From positions 142,870,941-142,934,940 of the forward strand of contig NC_090320.1 of assembly GCF_040869045.1 (NCBI RefSeq): a DNA stretch of 64,000 bases, written 5' to 3'. Within the stretch, counting starts at the first letter, position 1, and each line of letters starts with the position of its first letter. The notes under the pieces are model-generated. The model had not been told where the DNA came from. It ran no database searches and was given only the letters and a program-made list of their open reading frames with translations. The position numbers and the translations under genes are program-made. Shown here piece after piece: positions 1-11,760 of the stretch. Source of the DNA: Eurosta solidaginis (taxonomy: Eukaryota > Arthropoda > Insecta > Diptera > Tephritidae).

Positions 1-775
1 GACTTTTTTTTATCCTAAATAATCCATTTTATTTATAATTTTATTATATCATTTTAAAAAAAAATTTTAAACGATATTATAATTCAACTTTTGGCGTTTT
101 CGGGAAACACACTTCTCATCATCCTCTTCTTCTTTGGTCGTAGGGTTTACTACGTCCTCTAGGGTTGGCTCCCTAGTCACACCTATTTTCTTCCAAAAAG
201 ACTTTAGCCATTGTAATTTTTTTTTCATAATCTACTATTCCTGCATCTAAAATTACTTTATTCTCCCATTTAATGGTTTTTTCCCAATATTTCCTTGGTA
301 TTCCAATTTACGTACTTAAAAATGAAAGTTAACTGAGTATTTTATGAAACGTCCTAAACATTCCAATTAACTTTATTTATTTTAATTTATTTTACATTTA
401 ATTAATTCCTTTTTTTTATTGTAGTAAAGCATAATTGACTTAAAATTTCAAAGTTCCTTTTAATTAAACTAGTCCTACTGTGAGGAAAGAAATAAAAATT
501 TCCTAAGCAAAAACAAAGTTTTTGCTCATAGTTTAGCGTCCCCGGGGCCGCTCAATTGATTCTAAATTTTTATATACTTAACATACGTAAAACTCGTTGC
601 CAATCTTGGTGCTAATCGTGTCCTGCTGGTTTGCTATTAGTCTTTTAGTTGGTCTCCGGCCGCCATTCAGATATTAGATTTATTCCACTCACTCTTTTTA
701 TGCGTGGTAAATTGCGGTTTGCCGATTGCCACGAGGTATGCCTTTGCTCTATTTTATTGTTTCCTTTTGCCTTGG
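1..775. other. AT-rich flank, no gene recognised
   Basis: This stretch is AT-rich with long A and T runs. I see no domain, RNA gene or repeat boundary in it. The short open frames near 645-960 cover the SINE fragment that follows and have no protein-like composition. Confidence 0.5.
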
Positions 776-1034
776 TAGAAGAAATTTTTCTAAGCGGGGT
801 CGCCCCTCGGCAGTGTCTGGCAAGCGCTCCGATTGTATTTCTGCCATGAAAAGCTCTCAGTGAAAACTCATCTGCCTTGCAGATGCCGTTCGGGGTCGGC
901 ATAAAACATGTAGGTCCCGTCCGGCCAATTTGTAGGGAAAAATCAAGAGGAGCACGACGCAAATTGGAAGAGAAGCTCGGCCTTAGATCTCTTCGGAGGT
1001 TATCGCGCCTTACATTTATTGTTTTTTTTTTTTT
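776..1034 (+). mobile_element. tRNA-SINE fragment, copy A (head missing)
   Basis: This segment matches the body and 3' part of the SINE seen complete at 28338-28702 (minus) and again at 33588-33891. Shared landmarks are GTCGCCCCTCGGCAGTGT, CTGCCTTGCAGATGCCG and AGGAGCACGACGCAAATTGG. It ends in a T-rich tail at about 1020-1034. The tRNA-like head with the A and B boxes is absent, so this is a 5'-truncated or recombined copy. No target-site duplication was found. Confidence 0.7.
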
Positions 1035-1302
1035 TGCCTTGGTTTGTTTTTAGGCTTCAAATGGGTTGCCTTCAAGTTGACGTAGTGCCTCTGTCTTCCG
1101 TATCGCTCTGATGAGTGCAGGAAGGTTACTTTTCCGAGTTGTTTTAATTATTCGTGCTGCAACAGCAGTTGGAATCCTTTGTATTTGCTTATTTTATTAT
1201 TTCAGGATCCTTCAGCGTATTTTAAAATTAAATTTTTACCAGGGGGTCAAGTTTATTAATTTGTATACTTTTCGAAAAAAAATTCCTTGGCAGGATCTCC
1301 CT

Positions 1303-1470
1303 CCAGCTAGATTTTTAGCAGTTTTTCCAATTTCCAATCTAGCCTGGCAGGATCGCCATGTAATAAGGCGAATCCTGCTTGTTTATTAACGCGACAGGCT
1401 CCTCTGACCAGCTAGATCTTTAGCAGTTTTGTTAATTCTGATCTAGGCTGGCAGGATCGCCATGTAATAA
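1303..1470. repeat. Two direct copies of a 63-bp unit containing an inverted repeat
   Basis: Units at 1303-1366 and 1408-1470 both start CCAGCTAGAT and end GGATCGCCATGTAATAA. Inside each, CCAGCTAGAT faces ATCTAG(C/G)CTGG, so each unit could fold into a stem-loop. They are separated by about 40 bp. No coding function is visible. Confidence 0.65.
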
Positions 1471-1500
1471 ATTTACCGTATATTAATACAAAAAAGATTT

Positions 1501-1838
1501 TGTGGGCGCTTATGTTCAGCGCTAAAATCAGATTGATTGCTTTATTGATACAATTTATTCCTATTTATACAAAAGCTCTAAACCTAAACATGTATACATA
1601 CTGACATTAATATTTACATGCTAAAGGTGCATGACTCAATAGTGAGGAATGGTTTGTCAGCAAATTATTATATTAACCTAAATATTGTCAATATGATTCC
1701 CGCTTGAGCATTTTGGTATATCAATATATTGGGCGAATTGGCAAATGCAAATGAATTCATGGTGGTTACCTTTGTTTGTAAGTATATTTGTAACATTAAG
1801 CGTGTTTGAGTTGAGGTGAATTCCACGCAATACTACAC
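1501..1838. repeat. LTR-like repeat, copy 1 (uninterrupted)
   Basis: This 338-bp segment aligns along its whole length with 28150-28876, where a SINE interrupts it. It starts TGTGGGCGCT and ends ATACTACA, so it has the TG...CA form of a retroviral-type LTR. No flanking duplication of 4-6 bp is visible and no internal region adjoins it. A solo LTR is the favoured reading but is not proven. It shows what the second copy looked like before the SINE inserted (position 1672-1683). Confidence 0.5.
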
Positions 1839-2082
1839 TGTCTTATCTATGTAATGCGGTGTCTACCGACTTGCCTTTGGTGTATGCATGTTGTGTTGCG
1901 GAGAGCAGCTTTTTCATGGACTTTATGTACACATCTATCAGCCTCTCAAATGTTTTAAGCAGAAATGATGTTAAGCTAATGGGTCTATAGTCTTTGGGAT
2001 ACACGTGACCGATCTTGCCTTTGGTAGGAAAGCTACTTCAGCAGTTCTCCAAGCGCCCGGCGATTTAAACTTAGAAACTCGC
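1839..2082 (-). pseudogene. LOA/R1-type LINE reverse-transcriptase fragment (B3)
   Basis: The minus strand matches the RT N-terminal region of the B elements at 21.7-21.95 kb and 27.6-28.0 kb. It corresponds to the segments reading KFKSPGADG, FLPKAGKIGHVYP, YRPISL, FERLIDVYIKS and AYTKGKSVDTALH in those copies. It stops abruptly at the LTR-like repeat at 1838. Upstream on the minus strand it joins ORF1 sequence at about 2083, so the endonuclease and first part of ORF2 are deleted. It is a dead fragment. Confidence 0.75.
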
Positions 2083-2810
2083 AGCAGCATTGGGCTGTTT
2101 TTCCCCCTCCAGCATCTTCTTCGTGACATCTTCGTCCCCCCTTGGCCTTTTGGTTTGGAATTTTCGAGGCCCCCTTCACCCTCTCGTAGTTGCTGTGCTG
2201 GGTGTTCCTCTGTGAAGCTCGCAGCACCGTTTGGCTATTGATCTTCTTCTAACAACTTCGTGGTGATGTCGGCTACCTCCACCTGTCCTTTTTTTCTTAG
2301 GCTTTTGAGGTCCTTTTCGAATTCGCCCACTTCTATCGTGTTAGGATTTTTATCCTCGGGACTGCTTTTCTTGAGTCGCATGTGAATTTTGTCTGTACCA
2401 AAGGGCATTTTGCCAAGCTGCGTGTACAATATATCCTCCGCCTGTTTTTTTATTTGGAAGATGTAGAACTGACCTTCCTCCGTAGGCCGAGATACAGTAA
2501 GTACCTTCAAATCCTGTGTCGGTATGTTCGGATTCTAATTCTGCAGACGTCGCAGTGTATCCTCCGACTTCATCACGCATGGTATCCATACCTTAACTTT
2601 TAGTACCGTGGGGATTTGCGTTTTATCCACCCCCTCTGCGCGTTCGTGCCTTGCCTTTGGAGGTTTGGAACCACTTCCTCCAGCCATCGCAAGCTCGCGA
2701 TGTTGTCGCACGCTATCATCTTCACACCATTATACCAATTCTTAGTGCTGCACGGTACTGCGAGAGAGCTCTATTACTTCCTCTGCTCCGTAGCCTTCTC
2801 CACTGTTTTT
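2083..2810 (-). pseudogene. Gag-like ORF1 remnant of an LOA-type LINE
   Basis: On the minus strand this reads, with frameshifts, as a basic to mixed protein with segments such as IASLRWLEEVVPNLQ (near 2690), VKVWIP (near 2590), KVLTVSRPTEEGQFYIFQI (near 2500) and LYTQLGKMPFGTDKIHMRL (near 2400). A Glu/Gly-rich tail follows. This order and tone fit the RNA-binding ORF1 (Gag-like) protein found upstream of ORF2 in R1/LOA elements, as I recall the family. It runs straight into RT sequence at 2082, so it is probably ORF1 of the same B-type copy with the endonuclease deleted. The open stretch 2235-2510 (91 codons) is the longest intact part. Confidence 0.5.
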
Positions 2811-2895
2811 GTTGTTGTAGCAGTGCTTCGCCCCATCCAATAGGTGCTACCGATCACAAATTGTCATCAATAGCCTGTAGCGGCAGCCTGTGGGT
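2811..2895 (-). repeat. 3'-terminal scrap of LINE family A (A3)
   Basis: The stretch GTTGTTGTAG followed by ACCGATCACAAATTGTCATC matches the 3' end of A2 at 19019-19085 and, in reverse, of A1 at 25860-25929. It therefore holds the last codons, the stop and the CAA-repeat tail of a family-A LINE on the minus strand. Only about 85 bp is recognisable. Confidence 0.55.
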
Positions 2896-3654
2896 TAATG
2901 CAACGTTAGTGATGTTCAAACATTCACGTATGTATGTGTGTGTATATACCAGTTTCTCTGCCAACCAACGCTAACCGCTTTTTGTGATTTCCACCTCGAA
3001 TTCCAACACCATCACACTTTTTTATAAAATAATACTAACACCATCACATAATCATGGGATATTTTCCAATATTCATATGCGGCTAAAAATATGAAGCAAA
3101 CAATTGAAAAAAGAATGTGAAAACAGGGCAATAAATCAGCTGCCATAAATAAAATTATTTTTCAGGGAACTGTGCAGGTAAATTTATTTCTGCATTTTTG
3201 CCAAAAAAAGGTGGAAATCGGTTGCAAATGATGGTAAGTAATGCTACAACAATTGTTTACAGCATTCTTATGATAAATATTCTATTCTCACAGATTTCTC
3301 ATTTGAAATTCATTCATGGGAATGCTGCATATAATGGATGGTTCGAGCTCATGGTCCTGAGTCCAACGGTTGCAGCTTGCGGACTTAGGATAACGTGGTG
3401 ACTACATGTAAGCACTTATGAAGATTAGTGGTATGCAAACAGAAATGTTATGTACATACACTATGTAGGGAGTTGCACTTTTGGTGTCATCAAAACGTTG
3501 CCATTTGAATGGATAAGTTCAGAAAGATTTTTAAGCACCGACCAAAATAGTGTAGGCACAAACATGCGAAACTGCAACCTTGTTTCTGTTGGCATACATA
3601 TGTAATGGAAATTATAAGTATAATTTGATTATTAATTTGTAACAGGTTATTGAC
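2896..3654. other. Unassigned AT-rich DNA
   Basis: I recognise no gene or repeat here. Open frames are short and lack motifs. The boundary on the right is the start of the TTTCA-type simple repeat. Confidence 0.4.
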
Positions 3655-5235
3655 CGAATCATTTCATTTTGTTCCATTTCGTTTCATTTCGTCACATTTC
3701 ATGCATTTTTCTTCATTTTGTTCTATTTTATTTCATTGCATTCCATTTAATTGAACTTTGTTTCATTTTATTTCATTCCATTTCATTTCGATTCATTTCA
3801 TTTTATCTTATTGAATTTCAAATAAATTCCTTTCATTTCATTTCGTTTCACTTATTAATAATCTATTTTATTTAGTTTCATTTCATATAGTTTCATATCA
3901 TTTTGTTTTATTTCGTTTCATTCCATTTCATTTCGCTTCATTTCACTTAAGTTCATGTCATATCATGTTATCTTATTTAATTTTAATAATTTGCTAGCAT
4001 TTCATTTCGTTTCACTTCATAATATTCAATTTTATTTAGTTTCATTTCAATAGATCCATATCATTTCATTTTATTTCTTTTCATTTCTATGTGATTTATA
4101 TTTTTTTCATTTCATTTTATATCACTCCGTTCCTCTTCATATAGTTTCATATTGCTTTGTTTCTTTTCCGTATCATTTCATTTTAGTCTATTTCGTTTCC
4201 TTATTCCGTTTAATGTCATATGGTTTCATATCATTTCGTTTTATTTCTTTTCATTTCCATATGATGCATATATTTTTTAATTTCATTTTATATCATTCTG
4301 TTTAATTTCATATAGTTTAATTTTTTTGTTTCTTTTCCATATCAATTCATTTTATTCTCTTTAATTTCTTTCCGTTTAATTTTATGTAGTTTCATATTTT
4401 TTTGTTCCCGTTCATTTCGTTTCATTTTTTCATTTCATTTCGTTTCGTTTCATTTTATTTAAAAGGGTTTAGTTTAAATTTCGTTTTTTTATTTATTTTT
4501 TATTTATTTAATTTGGTTTTATTTGATTCTATTCTATTTCGTCTCATTTTATTCGATTTCATTTTATTTAACTTCTATACTTTTAATTTCATTGAATCTT
4601 GTTTGGTTTCCTTTTATTACTCGTTATATTATTTCATTTAATTTTATTTTGTTGCATCGCCTTTCGTTACCTTTTTTGTTCCTTTAGTTTTATTTCATTT
4701 CATTTTGTTTCATTTCATTTCATTAAATTCCATGCCATTTCATTCTTTCATTTCATTTCGTTTCACATCACAACATTCTATTTTATTTAGTATCACTTCA
4801 TGTCATATCGTTTTATTTCTTTTTATTTCATATGATTTATATTTTTTTCATTTCATTTTATATCATTCCTTTTCATTTCAAATAGTTTCATTTTTGTTTC
4901 TCTTCCATATCAATTCACTTTATTCTATTTCATTTCGTTTAATTCGATATAGTTTCATATTTCTTCGTTTTAGTTCATTTTTTTCTGTTTCATTTTATTT
5001 TGTTTCATCTCAGTTCATTCCACTTAAAATAAAAGAATTAATTTTTCTTTTAATTCGTTCCACTCATTTTTGTTATGCCAATTCACTTTACTTAATTTTA
5101 TTCCATTTCATTTTCTTTAGTTTCATTTCAATTTAATTTTTTTTTGTACTTTATTTCATTTTATTTATTTGCTTTAATTAAATTTTCTTTTATTTTTTAT
5201 TTTATTTTATTTTTTTTCCTTTTTTAATTTTTCTT
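3655..5235. repeat. Degenerate TTTCA/ATTTC pentanucleotide repeat, about 1.58 kb
   Basis: The plus strand is almost wholly built of variants of TTTCA, TTTTA and TTCCATTTCAT. Nearly every 5-10 bp step carries TTTCAT or TTTTATTT. Interior variation is heavy, so this is an old or continually mutated microsatellite-like array, not a perfect repeat. Open frames here (for example 3669-3875 and 4705-5136) are Phe/Ser/His/Ile runs produced by the repeat and are not genes. Confidence 0.9.
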
Positions 5236-6039
5236 GGGAATTTTTTCTACATAAAAAGTGAATAACAATTTTGAGCAGTTTTATGGAAATTTTTGGGTAT
5301 TAGGAAAACGGTTTTTGGATGTTTTAAAGGACGATCTGGCAATACTGCACATTGACGTTCAAAGCTATAATTTGCACCTAAAAGTATGCAGTAGTTGCAG
5401 ACTGACAGCTCACACGTACACGAAATATCCCATTTCACCGTGGATAATATCGGCGCCTCGCCGAGCTAAATTATCCAACTTATTATCCAATTTTTTGGGT
5501 AGCGCCTGTATATGATTACCCAAATTTTTTGCCACACATGGTTAGCAGGGTTAGGTATGTTTACATGTGTTAGTAACTAGTAGAAGGCAAACACATGTAT
5601 AGATCTTTGAACATGTATCTGTTAGTATGAGTGAAGTTTGTTCGTGAAAGTTTATGTCTGTCGGATCCCGTAAAAGCAGGACTGTGTGTATTGGTGTCTT
5701 TCGTGTTTGAGTGAAAGTGGCAAGAAAGAAAGCTTTTCGCTTATTAGGTACGACCGCCAAACGACTGCAGGGCAGTTCTCAAATGTAAAGTACATGCCAG
5801 TGAGTGCGCAAGTGATTCTAAGTATTATTGGGTGGTATTTTTTATGTCGGTATAGAAAAAAGTGTCGGTTAAACGGTTTTAACTAACCGCATTTGTGACC
5901 CGCTATCCATCGGCCTGTAAGAAAACCCGGTAGCCCATACCCTGGTCAGCAACGACTGTAATCTAGGTGAGTCTAGTGTAACCCCCTTTCCCAGTCCATG
6001 GTGCATGTGGACTCTGATAAAGAAAAAAAATGTTAAAAT
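5236..6039. other. Unassigned sequence
   Basis: Composition is more balanced than the flanks. The open frame at 5258-5515 (85 codons, plus) and others to 5886 show no domain, signal or zinc pattern that I recognise. I see no RNA gene. Confidence 0.4.
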
Positions 6040-6950
6040 TAAGTTAAACAAATAAAATTAAATACCTGCAATAAATAAAATTAAATACCTGAAATAACCA
6101 AATTAAATACCCTAAATTAATAAAATTGGATAAATAGATAAAGTTAAATACAAAAAATCAAATTAAATTATTAATCTAAATTAGATAACGGAATTAAAAA
6201 TAAAATAAAATGAAGCAAATTTAACAAAAAATATAAAATTAACTAAAAATTGTAAAATTAAATAAATCAATAAAATTAAGTAAAATTGATTCAATAATAA
6301 TAATTTTTTTAATTTTTCTAAATTTGAAAAATTGTATTTCGTTTTTGGAATAGTAAGTAGAAAATTTTTCAGACAACCTGCCATAGCTGCGCAGATAGAT
6401 CCATTTCGAAGGGTGCTAAGCCTTCATCATCAGTACGCTTTAGGCATGCTGCGCTTACCATTTAGCTATAAAGCTGTGGTTTGTTTGACTGGCAAATTTG
6501 CTACTTCTATTCCTTTTTACCAACTATATTTATTCAGTGTTGCGCCATCTGGTGCAAATCACTGATAATGCTGGATTTTTGTTTATTGTCAATTACTTTG
6601 TTTGACATTCCCAAGTGCTCATGGTTTATTAAATAAAATTTTTCAAATTGAGAAAAATTAAAAATAACAATAATTATCATTAGAAAAACATTATTGTTCT
6701 GGCCTTGAGCTCGAATCGAACCTTGAATCATTTATCAATAGGCCGATAAAAACAAAAACAATTATTAAGTAAAATTAATAAAATCAACGAACCAGATAAA
6801 ATCAATAAAATCAACTCAATAAACAAAATAAAATACATATATGGATAAAATCAAGTGAATAAATAAAACCACATAATTGAATAAAATTACACATAAAAAT
6901 AACTACATAATTAAATAAATGGATTAAATAACAAAAAGTTCACATGGACC
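6040..6950. other. AT-rich low-complexity DNA
   Basis: 6040-6320 and 6750-6930 consist of loosely repeated AAATAAAATTAAATAC-like words. Between them (6320-6740) the sequence is more complex but no gene is recognisable. Confidence 0.55.
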
Positions 6951-8356
6951 TGAATGTCCCCTAATGATTTTGTGACCCTAGCCCCTAAAAATTGTTTCCT
7001 TTTTTGTCCCCATAAGAAATTGCAGGTTCTAAAGCCTAAACCTGCTATACTTGCCACCTACATTGACTGCCACATCACTTGCCACATAAGCATCAGGAGC
7101 GGGGTAGTAGCTTACATCAACAAAGAGCGGGGTAGTACCTGAAATCCAGCAGGAGGGGAGACTCCACGCCGAAGGGTACACCTTGGCGCTCCTGTCCCGG
7201 CACCGCAGCATTTTAGAAACTTAGCCTGCAGAGAAAACCACAATAGAGGAGAAGAACCAGCGCCGCATTTGTTTTGTTGCATTTTTTTTAGAAGCCATTT
7301 GTTTGAATTTTTTTAGTTTGATTAAGTTAAAGTTACCAACGTTCTCCATTTATTTTTTTTTTGGATTCAACCGAATTTAGTAGTTCAATTTTAGATCTAG
7401 TTTTTAGTTTTTTTCATTTCGTTAATTTAAGTTAATTATTGAAAACCTGACTTAATTTTGGTTCGAATTTTTGTATGAATTTAATTGTCATTATAGCACC
7501 CTAATATTAAGATTTTTTTTTATAATTAAGTATTAACATTTCTACTTGTGCATTCCTTCTTCTTACTTCTTCACACCTTTTTTTTTTCTATTTGCCTCAT
7601 AGTTCATTTCTTACTTTTTACCTATTATTACCCTCGTTTGCATACTTAAAACTTTCGGGATTCCATATTTTGCTTCAGTTCCTGGTTTTTTTTTAGGTTT
7701 CTTTCGCGTTCGGTTTTTATACTTTTCACTTATTTTTTACTATTTCGCTTTTTTCTTTGCATTTAAAGTTTGCAAAATTTTTCTCCCCTAACTAACTCTT
7801 TTCCTTTTCGACTCGGGCTTTTTTGCACGTTTGCATTTCTTTCGTTTTCTTCACTTAGCGCATTTTTTTTATATTATTTTTCAATGATTTTATTACTTTG
7901 ATTTTTTGCGATTTCATTTTGTTGCCCGAAGTATTAGAATTTGAGTTTAATTGCCACATTTCATATTCATTTATATTTTTTATAATTTAATTTGTTTGAC
8001 TACGCGTAAAGCCTTTGATCCGGGCCGCAACCGCATGCCCGAATAATTTTTTAATTTCTCATTATCACCTCTCCCACCTCCTACTGAGTAGGCTTTCCAA
8101 CATAGGATTTTTTTGCAGGTATACTTATCAGTGAGCTGCAATTATTCATCTTTTAAGGTTATTAGTGGACTAACCAAAAACTGAGTATTAGTGCGTATGC
8201 AAACAAAGAATATCAAGCACTTATATCCACTAACACACATTTACATAGTCAAACTTCGTAAAATGAATAACCGCTCATAAGCCACGAAGCAGTTCCGTAC
8301 TCAATTGACTTATTGAGCAAGAAAGTCAGCTGTGTTATACGAAAACACTAATTGGA
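6951..8356. other. Unassigned, T-rich DNA
   Basis: 6951-7260 is moderately GC-rich and contains the word GAGCGGGGTAGTA twice, about 29 bp apart. 7260-7990 is T-rich with many T runs. No motif, transposon end or RNA gene was recognised. The right edge is the target-site duplication of the RTE element. Confidence 0.4.
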
Positions 8357-10703
8357 CTAAGTAAGACTACTTACTTACTTAATTGGCGCTTAACCGTCGA
8401 AACGGTTATGGCCGTCCAACAAGGCGCGCCAGTCGCTCCTTCGCTCCGCCAACCGGCGCCAATTGGTCACACCAAGGGAGTTTAAATCGTTTTCCACCTG
8501 GCCCTTCCAACGGAGTGGGGGCCGCCCTCTACCTCTGCTTCCATAGGCGGGTTCCGACAGAAACACTATCTTGGCCGGAGTATCATCTTTCATTCGCATA
8601 ACATGGCCTAGCCAGCGCAACCGCTGCGTTTTAATTCGCTGGACTATGTTGATGTCTGCGTATAGCTGGTACAGCTCATCATAAAATCTTCTTCGGTACT
8701 CGCCATCGCCAACGCGTAGAGGTCCATAAATCTTTCGAAGAACTTTTCTCTCGAACACTCCCAAAGCCACTTCATCTGCTGTTGTCATGGTCCATGCTTC
8801 TGCCCCAAATAGCAGGACGGGTACGATAAGTGACTTGTAGAGTATGATTTTCGTTCGCCGAGAGAGGACTTTACTTTTCAATTGCCTACCTAGTCCAAAA
8901 TAGCATTTATTGGCAAGATTGATTCATCGCTGGATTTCAGTGCTGATGTTGTTGCTAGTGTTGATGCTGGTTCCCAAATAAACGAAGTCTTTTAATATTT
9001 CGAAATTATGGCTGCCAACAGTAGCGTGGTTGTCAAGGCGCGTATGCGCTGACTCTTTGCTGGATTACAGCAGGTACTTCGTTTTGTCCTCATTCACCAT
9101 CAAACCAATCTTTACCGCTTCTTTTTCCAGTTTGGAGTAAGCAGAACTAACAGCGCGGGTGTTTAGGCCGATGATATCAATGTCATCAGCATATGCCAGT
9201 AATTGCAAGCTTTTATAGTATATTGTTCAAGTGCGATTAAGTTCTGCAGCTAGTATAATTTTCTCCAGCATCAAATTAAAGAAATCGCACGATAGGGGGT
9301 TACCCTGTCTGAAACCTCGTTTAGTTTCGAAGGGCTCGGAGAGGTCCTTCCCAATTCTGACTGAGCTGATGGTGTTGCTCAACGTCAATTTGCACAGCCG
9401 TATAAGTTTTGCGGGAAAACCAAATTCAGAAATAGCGGCATACAGGCAGCTCCTTTTCGTGCTGTCGAAGGCGACTTTAAAGTCGACCAAGAGGTGATGT
9501 GTGTCGATTCTCTTTTCACGGGTTTTTTCCAAGATTTGGCGCATTGTGAAAATCTGGTCGATGGTAGATTTACCAGGTCTGAAGCCGCGCTGATAAGGTC
9601 CAATCAGCCGGTTCACGGTGGGCTTCAATCTTTCGCACAATACACTTGAAAGGACCTTATATGCCATATTAAGGCTGATTCCACGATAGTTGGTGCATTT
9701 TGCAGTATCCCCCTTCTTGTGGACTGGGCAAAGAACACTTAGATTCCAACCGTCGGGCATGCACTCGTCCATCCATATTTTGCTAAGAAGCTCCTGCATG
9801 CGCCTTACCAACTCCTCGCCACCGTACTTGAATAGCTCCGCAGGCAATCCATCAGTGCCCACGGCCTTGTTGTTTTTCAATCTGGTTATTTCTATTCTAT
9901 TTTCGTCATAATCGGGCGGGGGACATATATTCCATCATCATCGATTGCGGGATCGGGTTCTTCATCTCTGCGCGGTGAATTGCTGCCTCCATTTAGGAGA
10001 GCAGAGAAGTATTCCCTCCATAATCTAAGCACTCTCTGGACATCAGATACAAGGTCGCCGTTTTCATTCCTGCAGGAATTTGCCCCGGTCTTAAAACCTT
10101 CCGTCTGTCGCCGTATTTTTTGGTAGAATTTTCGGGCGTTATTCCTGGTGGCTAGCAGCTCAAGCTCCTCGCACTCACGCCTTTCTGCTTCTGCTTTTTT
10201 CTTCCTGAAAAGGCGTCTCGCTTCCTTTTTCAACTCACGATAGCGTTCTCACATTCCTCTTGTCGCGCTCGCTTTTAACGTAGCCCTGTAGGCAGCGTCT
10301 TTTCTTTGGGTTGCAATGCGGCATTCTTCATCGTACCAGTTGGTTTTTCGTGGCCTCCGGTAACCAATTTTTTCCTCGGCGGCAGTGCGAAGGGCTTTGG
10401 ATATATGCTTCACTGCTCCTGTATTCCTTCAGGATGAGTTGTGCTCTCAGAGAGCAGGTGTGAGAGTCGAGCTGCGAAGCTTTTCGACGTCTAGCTTTCC
10501 TTGTGTTTCCTTGGTTTTAGCCGCGTTGAGGCGGGTGCGTATTTTGGCTGCAACGAGATAATGGTCCGAGTCGATGTTAGGTCCTCGGATCGTGTGCACA
10601 TCTAAAACACTGGAGTCATGCCGTCCGTCTATCACAACGTGATCGATGTGATTGCGAGTATTTCGATCAGGAGACAGCCATGTAGCTAGCTAAGTAAGAC
10701 TAC
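8357..10703 (-). mobile_element. RTE-type LINE, 5'-truncated, with 14-bp TSD
   Basis: The perfect 14-bp duplication CTAAGTAAGACTAC lies at 8357-8370 and 10690-10703. Between them, on the minus strand, are the C-terminal part of an endonuclease, RT and a C-terminal domain, ending in an AAGT-type simple tail (TTACTTACTT on the plus strand at 8371-8380). RTE elements usually end in short simple repeats, so the tail fits. The 5' end is truncated inside the endonuclease. The copy is inactive because the ORF is broken in several places. Confidence 0.9.
8390..10680 (-). pseudogene. RTE-type ORF2 (endonuclease C-terminus, RT, C-terminal domain)
   Basis: In order on the minus strand: an APE endonuclease end with SDHYLV at about 10550; a basic linker; RT from about 9880 with KAVGTDGLPAELFKYGG, NYRGISL, GPYQRGFRPGKSTIDQIF, HLLVDFKVAFDS and a degraded GFRQGN; then AYADDIDII near 9195. 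A C-terminal region at 8390-8881 has LYKSLIVPVLLFGAEAW, RLRWLGHVMRM and RGRPPLRW, which are typical of RTE and related LINEs. A TGA interrupts the frame just after LNRT (9226) and there is another stop near 9066. A frame change also lies near 10235. The protein would copy element RNA at a nicked target, but this copy is dead. Confidence 0.9.
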
Positions 10704-10955
10704 AGTGGAATAAAATGAATAAAGTGATATCAGTCTTCTGACGCTAGCAACACAACGATGTACACGAAACTAAACTGAATACAGCGCCAAAGTAAAACCG
10801 ACTACGACATCAGTTTTAACTCGTATGTATTTTCCATTTTATGTGCTAATCACTCATAGTATTTGTCTGTACTTGACTAAGTACACATTTAGACACAATT
10901 TTTTGGCTCATAACTAAGTGCATTAATTTTATTAGTACTGAAAGCAGGTCTCTGG

Positions 10956-11735
10956 TATGTATATGTTGATCTTCCAGGCACGCTCTCTCTTCGACGCAGG
11001 CGCCTCCGTCGCGGGATATGCTTGGTAAGTGATATCTCTTTAAGCTATTCATTTTAATTAATCTAGTATATATACAAACCTACACATATCTCTCCTTTTA
11101 ACTAAGTAACTCTATTGGAAGCCAATAACGAGTTGCAAATAACATTTTTTCATTTTTGAGTTTCTGTTTCATGTTAAAGTTTTTGTTATTTAATAATTTT
11201 CAATTTAATCAATTTTGACATTCTTAGTTTTCCTTTTACGTTAAAGCTCTTTTCATATTTTATATTCAGTAATTTTTAATTTCAAGTTTCATTTAATTAA
11301 ATCTACCGTGACTAACTTGTTGAGTTCGCAACTCATGTGCTGAACGGATTTAAGGTTAATGACGAAATTGATGTATTTTATACTGATTTTAGTAAAGCTT
11401 TTGATAAAGTTTCCCATTCACTTCTTCTGTTCAAACTCGATCGTTTTGGCTTCCCGCCTTTGTGTCTATCTTGGATATCTTCATACTTGATGGATAGAAA
11501 ACAAACAGTTATATTTAATAACTGTAAGTCAGAATCTATAAATGTTACTTCTGGTGTTCCTCAAGGCAGTCACCTTGGTCCAGTGCTGTTTCTGCTGTTC
11601 ATTAACGACCTTCCTAATGTTGTGAAGTTATGCAAGCCGCTAATGTACGCTGATGATGTCAAACTACTTATGCCTATCCACTCACCTGTGGATAGACCAA
11701 ATCTACAATCGGATCTGAATGGCATAGTCGAATGG
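10956..11735 (+). repeat. 780-bp segment, copy 1 of an internal duplication
   Basis: This segment recurs at 13518-14297 with the same length (780 bp) and only about 16 single-base differences by eye, roughly 98% identity. It covers non-coding sequence plus the first 133 or so codons of the RT fragment. Copy 1 runs on into the rest of the RT (11736-11760), so it is the original host copy. Confidence 0.9.
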
Positions 11736-11757
11736 TGTAGTGTAAATATAATGTCAC
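11337..11757 (+). pseudogene. RT palm fragment of LINE C, first part
   Basis: The open frame carries the core of a non-LTR RT: FYTDFSKAFDKVSHSLLLFKL (first catalytic Asp), SGVPQGSHLGPVLFLLFIND and LMYADDVKLL (second catalytic pair). It then reads GIVEWCSVNIMSL before the inserted array begins at 11761. The upstream fingers domain is missing: the frame opens directly at the palm. The C-terminal part lies at 15415-16102. It most resembles jockey/CR1-clade polymerases. The protein is non-functional. Confidence 0.9.
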
Positions 11758-11760
11758 TAA

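Noticed and set aside
3669..5136. Open frames rich in Phe, Ser and His
   Set aside because: They arise from the TTTCA simple repeat and have no start context or domain.
6690..6730. B-box-like GGTTCGATTCG on the minus strand
   Set aside because: No A box at the proper distance and no repeat copy elsewhere in the window.
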